A DNA stretch of 18,212 nt from an uncultured bacterium (lineage in GTDB: Bacteria > Spirochaetota > Spirochaetia > Sphaerochaetales > Sphaerochaetaceae), in the NCBI GenBank assembly GCA_905215015.1, contig CAJMOS010000059.1, positions 1 to 18,212 of the forward strand, in the 5' to 3' direction. This document shows positions 14,061 through 18,212 of the stretch, in pieces. Each line of letters starts with the position of its first letter. The stretch's first letter is position 1. The notes under the pieces are model-generated. The model did not search any database, was not told where the DNA came from, and was given only the letters and a program-made list of their open reading frames with translations. The translations under genes were made by a program, and so were the position numbers.

Positions 14061-15647
14061 ATGGACGCACGTACACTGATTGCCCAGGGAGAAGCCGTGC
14101 TCGGTATCGAGTTCGGCTCCACCCGTATCAAGGCGGTGCTGATTGACGATTCCTGCCATCCGATCGCCCAAGGCGGCCACGAGTGGGAGAACCAGCTGGT
14201 CGATGGAATCTGGAGCTACAGCTTGGAAGCCGTCCGCTCCGGTCTTGCGGACTGTTACCGGAGTCTGCAGGCGGATGTGGAGAGACGCTATGGAGTCAGG
14301 ATCCGGGCGTTGAAGGCGATGGGAATCAGCGCGATGATGCACGGCTATCTTGCCTTTGACGCGCAGGATAGGCTCCTGGTGCCATTCCGTACCTGGAGGA
14401 ACACGATCACCCGGGACGCCGCCCATCAGCTGACCGAACTTTTCGGTTATCCGATTCCCCAGCGCTGGTCGGTAGCCCATCTCTACCAGTCGATGCTGGA
14501 GGGACAGGAGCACGTGGGAAACATCGCCCATCTGCATACCTTGGCCAGCTATGTGCACTTCCTGTTGACCGGGTGCGACGTTGTCGGCATCGATGACGCC
14601 TCGGGCATGTTCCCGATTGATCCGGAACGGGGTGACTATGACGGGCTCATGGCCGAGAAATTCGACAGGCTGGTCGAGCAGGCCGGATATGGCTGGCGTA
14701 TCAGACAGTTGTTGCCGACTGTGCTTAGTGCCGGGCAGAATGCCGGAGTCTTGAGCAAGGAAGGGGCGCTTCTCCTGGATCCGAGCGGGGAACTTGTCCC
14801 AGGATGCCCGCTCTGCCCGCCCGAGGGAGACGCCGCCACCGGCATGGTAGCCACCAATAGCTGCGCTCCGAGGACCGGCAATGTCTCGGCCGGAACCAGC
14901 GCCTTTGCCATGGTGGTGTTGGAAAAGCCGCTCTCCAAGGCGTATGAGAACAAAATCGACCTGGTCATGACTCCTGACGGAAAGCCATGCGCCATGAGCC
15001 ACGCGAACAACTGCACCGGGGAATACGACCAGTGGATCCGGCTCTTTGGCGAGGTCGAGGAGGCGATGGGGCACAAGGTGGACAAAGGAGAGCTGTATGC
15101 CAAGCTGCTTCCGCTCGCACTCAAGGGCGATTCTGACTGTGGAGGGATCATTCCCTTCAACTATATCTCCGGAGAGTCGATGACCGACGTGGAGGAGGGA
15201 CGGCCGCTTCTGGTGCGTCCGAGCCAAGGGGGATTCACCCTCGCCAATTTCCTGCGGGCCGAGCTTTCCACAGCCCTGTGCGCCTTGCGCTCAGGCATGG
15301 ACATCCTTTTTTCCCAGGAGGCTGTGGCGCTGGACCGTCTGACCGGCCATGGGGGGTTCTTCAAGACCCCCGGGGTGGGACAGCGGTTGATGGCGGCCGC
15401 GATGAAGAGTCCGGTCTCCATCATGGAGACTGCAGGAGAAGGGGGAGCTTGGGGTATCGCCCTGCTGGCCGCCTACCTCGGCAGTCCTCTGCGCCTTCAG
15501 GAGTTCCTGGACAAGCAGGTCTTTTCCTCGTGCAAGGTGACGACCGTTGTTCCCACCAGCGAGGAAATCCGCGGATTCGAGCGCTTTTATGAACGCTACC
15601 GGAGAGCCCTTCCTTTGGAGCGGCAGGCCGCATGCTTCGTTGATTGA
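14061..15647 (+). CDS. FGGY-family carbohydrate kinase, substrate unassigned
   Basis: 528 residues from the ATG at 14061, two bases after the fucU stop; a TTG at 14052 in the same frame is possible but leaves only three bases to the AAAGG ribosome site. FGGY/actin-fold features: phosphate-1 loop VLGIEFGSTRIKAVLID (13-29), IDDASGMFPID (177-187), the GDAATGM block with Asp257 as probable catalytic base, phosphate-2 GNVSAGTSA (273-281), and the adenosine region LTGHGGFF. The neighbouring mutarotase suggests a ketose such as L-fuculose, L-rhamnulose or a ribulose-type sugar. No isomerase or class II aldolase gene accompanies it in the window, so the substrate cannot be fixed. Last gene of the operon starting at 9947. 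Confidence 0.9.
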   Translation: MDARTLIAQGEAVLGIEFGSTRIKAVLIDDSCHPIAQGGHEWENQLVDGIWSYSLEAVRSGLADCYRSLQADVERRYGVRIRALKAMGISAMMHGYLAFDAQDRLLVPFRTWRNTITRDAAHQLTELFGYPIPQRWSVAHLYQSMLEGQEHVGNIAHLHTLASYVHFLLTGCDVVGIDDASGMFPIDPERGDYDGLMAEKFDRLVEQAGYGWRIRQLLPTVLSAGQNAGVLSKEGALLLDPSGELVPGCPLCPPEGDAATGMVATNSCAPRTGNVSAGTSAFAMVVLEKPLSKAYENKIDLVMTPDGKPCAMSHANNCTGEYDQWIRLFGEVEEAMGHKVDKGELYAKLLPLALKGDSDCGGIIPFNYISGESMTDVEEGRPLLVRPSQGGFTLANFLRAELSTALCALRSGMDILFSQEAVALDRLTGHGGFFKTPGVGQRLMAAAMKSPVSIMETAGEGGAWGIALLAAYLGSPLRLQEFLDKQVFSSCKVTTVVPTSEEIRGFERFYERYRRALPLERQAACFVD

Positions 15648-15668
15648 GCGTTTTCCCGCCTTTTGCAA

Positions 15669-15695
15669 CAACACTGCCATGATTTGGCAGTGTTG
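15669..15695 (+). terminator. Stem-loop after the kinase gene, probable terminator
   Basis: Perfect 11-base-pair stem CAACACTGCCA / TGGCAGTGTTG with loop TGATT, 21 bases after the kinase stop. The bases that follow (GGTTGTATCGTCTTT) are only loosely T-rich, so it may be a weak terminator or an mRNA 3' protector. The Ts lie on the plus side only, so it does not serve the minus-strand genes. Confidence 0.65.
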
Positions 15696-15729
15696 GGTTG
15701 TATCGTCTTTCCATACGAGGAGGAAGACG

Positions 15730-16005
15730 ATGTACATCTCATGGAGCGCGAAACGGAGAATGCAGACAAGGAGCTATCTGGAAAGGGGCGTCAGGCCGGC
15801 CAACGAGATTGGCTATCAGGGGGAGATCGGCAGGTTCATGCGCGTCGACCAGCCCTGCGATGCTACAGATTTCGGCGTAATCCGTCTCTCAGGCATCGCA
15901 TCCGGCCCTCTTTCCATGGATTTCACCCGGAACTTCCGCAAGCAGTTCTGCGTCCAGTATCAGGACATCGAGTCGCTGCTCTCCGACGGCTGGGTCGTCG
16001 CCTAG
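15730..16005 (+). CDS. Small orphan protein of unknown function
   Basis: 91 residues. The ATG at 15730 has a very strong ribosome site (GAGGAGG, 15717-15723) at six bases, which is the main reason to believe the gene; longer readings of the same frame or of neighbouring frames start inside the kinase gene. No signal peptide, membrane span or known motif was recognised. The protein is basic at the N-terminus (AKRRMQTRSYLERG) and then mixed, with a GEIGRFMRVDQPCD stretch and an acidic C-terminal part. It ends three bases before the serine acetyltransferase gene on the other strand (tail to tail). No function is proposed. Confidence 0.6.
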   Translation: MYISWSAKRRMQTRSYLERGVRPANEIGYQGEIGRFMRVDQPCDATDFGVIRLSGIASGPLSMDFTRNFRKQFCVQYQDIESLLSDGWVVA

Positions 16006-16008
16006 CCG

Positions 16009-16950
16009 TTACAGGAGCGCGTAGTCCAACCCCTCGTAGAACTTCAGCTGGGCCTCGTTGCTTCTGCGTTTGGAGAGATCGCGGTAGATGATGGTAGGTT
16101 CCTCGCGGGTGACCATGGTGTTTGGCTTCACGTCACGACGGATCCATACGCCGGCGCCAATGACGGCGTTGCTTCCGATGGTGATGTCCCCGAGGATGGT
16201 CGCATGGGCGTAGATGGTGACTCCGTCCTCGATTGTCGGGTGACGTTTCACGCCGCGGATCAGCATTCCGCAGGCGTCCTTCGGGAAACTCAGCGCTCCC
16301 AGCGTGACGCCCTGGTAGATTTTCACGTTGTCGCCGATGACGCAGGTCTCACCGATGACTACGCCGGTACCGTGGTCGATGAAGAAGGCCTTTCCGATCT
16401 TGGCTCCCGGATTGATATCGATGCCGGTCTCCTGATGGGCGCACTCGCTGAGCATTCTCGGTACCAGTGGTACGTGCCGTTCATAGAGTACGTGGGCGAC
16501 GCGATAGATGGTCACCGCCTTCATGTACGGGTAGCTGAGAATGATTTCCTGGGTCCCGCTCGCGGCCGGATCTCCCGCAAAGCCGGCCTTGGCGTCCAAC
16601 TTGAGCGCCCTGCGGATACCGGGTAGTTCTCTGACTACTGCCTCGACATCCTCCTGTGCCTTCGCGTGGTGGTATGCGTTGCTCTCCTCGGGGTACAGAT
16701 AGTTATAGGCCCTGCGGATTTGCTCCGCGAGCAGATTGCAGACCAGTACCAGCTGGACATGCACCTTGTCTTCCAATGTGCCGTCACCATCGCTGTCGCC
16801 CCTCCGTCCCGGGAACATCAGCTCCATGAGCTCGTGGGCGAGGTGGGTGATGGCTTCCATCTCGGGAATGGCCTGCAGTATATAGAACCGGGGTTCTCCT
16901 TTCGCACGCTCGAAGGTGGAAAGGAACTCCCGCTCGTAGGAAGGATCCAT
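16009..16950 (-). CDS. cysE: Serine O-acetyltransferase (EpsC/CysE type)
   Basis: 313 residues from the ATG at 16950, chosen because AAGGAGG stands six bases before it; an in-frame ATG at 16971 lies upstream of that site. Makes O-acetylserine from serine and acetyl-CoA, the first step of cysteine synthesis. Residues 1-140 form the helical N-terminal domain of the longer EpsC-like forms; 176-280 is a left-handed beta helix of hexapeptide repeats: GIDINPGAKIGKAFFIDHGTG (split at 192) with Asp192-His193 as catalytic pair, VVIGETCVIGDNVKI, RHPTIEDGV with His236, then ILGDITIGSNAVIGAGV. The C-terminal tail (281-313) is longer than in E. coli CysE and does not end in Ile, so complex formation with CysK is uncertain. 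It follows bioY by 57 bases on the same strand. Confidence 0.92.
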   Translation of the reverse strand: MDPSYEREFLSTFERAKGEPRFYILQAIPEMEAITHLAHELMELMFPGRRGDSDGDGTLEDKVHVQLVLVCNLLAEQIRRAYNYLYPEESNAYHHAKAQEDVEAVVRELPGIRRALKLDAKAGFAGDPAASGTQEIILSYPYMKAVTIYRVAHVLYERHVPLVPRMLSECAHQETGIDINPGAKIGKAFFIDHGTGVVIGETCVIGDNVKIYQGVTLGALSFPKDACGMLIRGVKRHPTIEDGVTIYAHATILGDITIGSNAVIGAGVWIRRDVKPNTMVTREEPTIIYRDLSKRRSNEAQLKFYEGLDYALL

Positions 16951-16969
16951 GCGAGCCTCCTTATGTCCC

Positions 16970-16998
16970 ATTGTAGCTGTTCTCGGGAAAGAAGGGAA
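16970..16998 (-). promoter_or_regulatory. Weak promoter candidate for cysE
   Basis: Read on the minus strand, TACAAT (16975-16970; five of six matches to the -10 consensus) lies 20 bases ahead of the ATG; TTCCCT, 17 bases upstream, is only half a -35. cysE may otherwise depend on read-through from bioY. Confidence 0.3.
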
Positions 16999-17007
16999 AG
17001 TGTTCGC

Positions 17008-17550
17008 TTATTCGCTCTCCTTGTCCAGAAACGCATGTACCCGGCTCCGGAGGGCACGTCCGAGTGGCAGAGCTGCGATGATCTTGATGGTGTCGCCGAC
17101 AAGGAACGGGGTCATGCCGGCGGCGAAGGCTTTCGCCCAGCTCAAGGAGAGCCTGACCTTCAGGAAGGGAATGCCGATGGCATAGACGACGATTTCGCCT
17201 ACGAGCAGGGCGACCAGGTCGCGCCAGACGCCGCTGGTGTTCTCGTGGTCGGCAATCAGGCTTCCGGCCAAGGCCTCGAAGAGCATGGCGATCAAGAATC
17301 CGCCTGTCGGACCGAACAGGGCGCCGATGCCGCCGCCATTCGAGAAAACAGGTACTCCGACTGCCCCCAGGAGCAGGTAGAGGGCGATGCTCTCGGTCGC
17401 CATCACAGGTCGCAAGACCAGGCTGGCCAGCATGACGAAGAAGGTCTGCATCGAGATGGGGACCGGAGGAAGGGGGATCCTCAGGAAAGTCCCGACAATC
17501 ATCAAAGCGCCGAACAGGGCGATGACAAGCAATTTACGTGTCGTGTTCAT
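17008..17550 (-). CDS. bioY: Biotin transporter substrate-binding subunit BioY
   Basis: 180 residues from the ATG at 17550. The frame stays open far upstream, but that part is the shadow of birA on the other strand. Integral membrane S-component of the energy-coupling-factor biotin transporter, about six spans. BioY signatures: PVPISMQTFFVMLA (29-42), GALFGPTGGFLIAM (76-89) and VGDTIKIIAA (151-160), the conserved Asp and Lys of the last helix. The N-terminal MNTTRK is followed at once by the first membrane helix, which supports this start, though the ribosome site is weak. No EcfA or EcfT gene is nearby, so the module must be elsewhere or BioY acts alone. Divergent from birA with 75 bases between. 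Confidence 0.93.
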   Translation of the reverse strand: MNTTRKLLVIALFGALMIVGTFLRIPLPPVPISMQTFFVMLASLVLRPVMATESIALYLLLGAVGVPVFSNGGGIGALFGPTGGFLIAMLFEALAGSLIADHENTSGVWRDLVALLVGEIVVYAIGIPFLKVRLSLSWAKAFAAGMTPFLVGDTIKIIAALPLGRALRSRVHAFLDKESE

Positions 17551-17575
17551 ACCCCATACCCTATCGGCATTCCTT

Positions 17576-17605
17576 TTGTAATGTAAACATTGATTAGGTT
17601 GACAA
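17576..17605. promoter_or_regulatory. Possible BirA operator between bioY and birA
   Basis: Inverted-repeat half sites TTGTAATGT (17576-17584) and GGTTGACAA (17597-17605) resemble the known BirA operator halves (TTGTAAACC and GGTTTACAA) but the gap is 12 rather than 14-16 bases; a tighter pairing TGTAAAC (17582-17588) with GTTGACA (17598-17604) is an alternative. On the minus strand TTGTCA (17605-17600) could serve as bioY -35, with TACATT 15 bases on as -10, so a bound protein here would cover the bioY promoter. Confidence 0.4.
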
Positions 17606-17625
17606 TTCCGGTGTAGCATGGCGGC

Positions 17626-18212
17626 ATGACGACAAGGGAAAAGGTGGGAGAATATCTGAACGCCCATGGCGGCGCGTTTGTTTCCGGGCAGGAACTGAGC
17701 GAGAAGCTTGGCATCAGCCGGAGCGCAATCTGGAAAGCGGTCGAGGGGCTGCGGGATGACGGGCTTTTTATCGAGGCAAGGACCAACAAAGGCTACCGTC
17801 TCAGCCACAACGGGCAACTGTCCCTGGCCATGCTTCGGAAGCTGCTCCCCGGCCATGAGATCCATTTTCATGAGGATATCGACAGCACCAACCACGAAGC
17901 CAAGGCGTTGGCCGCCAAGGGAGCTCCGGACGGGACCCTCTGCATCGCCCGTCGCCAGAGTGGAGGACGGGGTCGGCTCGGCCGTTCCTTCTCCAGCCCC
18001 CATGGAGGCATCTACCTTTCCTTGGTGCTTCGTCCCAAGACCTCGGGTGAAGGGGCGTTGCTGACAACCAGTGCGGCCGCCGTCGCCAGTGCCTTGGCCA
18101 TCGAGGAGAATTGTCGCCTGCATTGCCAGATCAAGTGGGTCAACGACCTCTACTATCAGGAGAAGAAGGTTGCCGGAATCCTGACCGAAGGCGTTTTCGA
18201 CTTGGAGAGCGG
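17626..18212 (+). CDS. birA: Bifunctional biotin-protein ligase / biotin operon repressor BirA (3' end outside window)
   Basis: 195 residues visible from the ATG at 17626; the frame is still open at the window end, with roughly 120 residues to come. Residues 1-60 are the winged-helix DNA-binding domain (SGQELSEKLGISRSAIWKAV then GLRDDGLFIEARTNKGYRL), so this is the repressor-bearing Group II type. The ligase domain follows: DSTN (86-89), the biotin/ATP loop GGRGRLGR (113-120), KWVNDL (170-175) and KVAGILTE (181-188). It makes biotinyl-AMP and attaches biotin to carboxylase or decarboxylase carrier proteins. The ribosome site is weak, and the start may be leaderless. Divergent from bioY, a standard pairing for self-regulated biotin uptake. 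Confidence 0.93.
   Translation, partial: MTTREKVGEYLNAHGGAFVSGQELSEKLGISRSAIWKAVEGLRDDGLFIEARTNKGYRLSHNGQLSLAMLRKLLPGHEIHFHEDIDSTNHEAKALAAKGAPDGTLCIARRQSGGRGRLGRSFSSPHGGIYLSLVLRPKTSGEGALLTTSAAAVASALAIEENCRLHCQIKWVNDLYYQEKKVAGILTEGVFDLES

Noticed and set aside
17599..17604. TTGACA as the birA -35 element
   Set aside because: A 17-base spacing would place the -10 on the start codon at 17626; it fits better as part of the inverted repeat.
17551..18123. N-terminal extension of BioY by about 190 residues
   Set aside because: It is the reverse reading of birA, has no membrane or sorting feature, and BioY proteins begin right at the MNTTRK start.
1..18212. CRISPR array, insertion sequence, tRNA or rRNA
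   Set aside because: No regularly spaced direct repeats, transposase-like reading frames, terminal inverted repeats or cloverleaf and rRNA signatures were seen on either strand by eye.

Overview
The window (about 18.2 kb, GC-rich) reads as a bacterial chromosome segment. The best guess is a Sphaerochaeta-like spirochaete. The grounds are circumstantial: solute-binding proteins with a Phe-Ala-Gln signal cleavage followed by Gly/Ser/Glu-rich linkers, a decayed copy of a repeat-prone AAA-ATPase family, and a set of TRAP transporters next to a GntR regulator. The genus is an inference, not a proof. Fifteen intact or window-truncated genes and one gene relic were found; no tRNA, rRNA, CRISPR array or insertion sequence was seen.

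Layout. (1) 1-5160: an AraC-type regulator (5' end outside the window), a four-Asp-box beta-propeller protein, a 1002-residue GH106-like glycosidase and a YhcH/TabA-type protein, tightly packed and closed by a strong terminator at 5184-5215. (2) 5362-9253: a complete TRAP transporter (dctP-dctQ-dctM), then a DapA/NanA-superfamily aldolase with its own promoter region, closed by a terminator at 9286-9336. (3) 9337-9946: about 600 bases without an intact gene, holding a frameshifted relic of an AAA-ATPase-like protein and the promoter of the next operon. (4) 9947-15647: a second complete TRAP transporter, a GntR/FCD regulator, a FucU-type mutarotase and an FGGY sugar kinase, followed by a hairpin at 15669-15695. 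(5) 15730-16005: a small orphan protein. (6) 16009-18212: serine acetyltransferase and the biotin transporter subunit BioY on the minus strand, and BirA (3' end outside the window) divergent from bioY.

How it fits together. Regions 1-4 look like one catabolic locus for a small acidic sugar. Two TRAP systems import carboxylated substrates; the propeller protein and the GH106-like enzyme both lack signal peptides and so should act in the cytoplasm on something already imported; a DapA-type aldolase could split a 2-keto-3-deoxy acid; a FucU mutarotase and an FGGY kinase would handle a released deoxysugar such as L-rhamnose or L-fucose. The working model is a rhamnosyl-uronate or similar aldobiuronic acid. 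A naive reading by best hit (sialidase, NanA, YhcH, TRAP) would call it a sialic acid locus, but no NanK or NanE is present here and the enzymes fit other substrates better.

The same short motif, TGTCTTA with an FCD-regulator-like half-symmetry, lies upstream of all three internal transcription units (exact CTGTCTTACAG at 5274 and 8250; inverted TAAGACA copies at 9886 and 9902). It is the best candidate for the operator of the GntR protein encoded at 12901.
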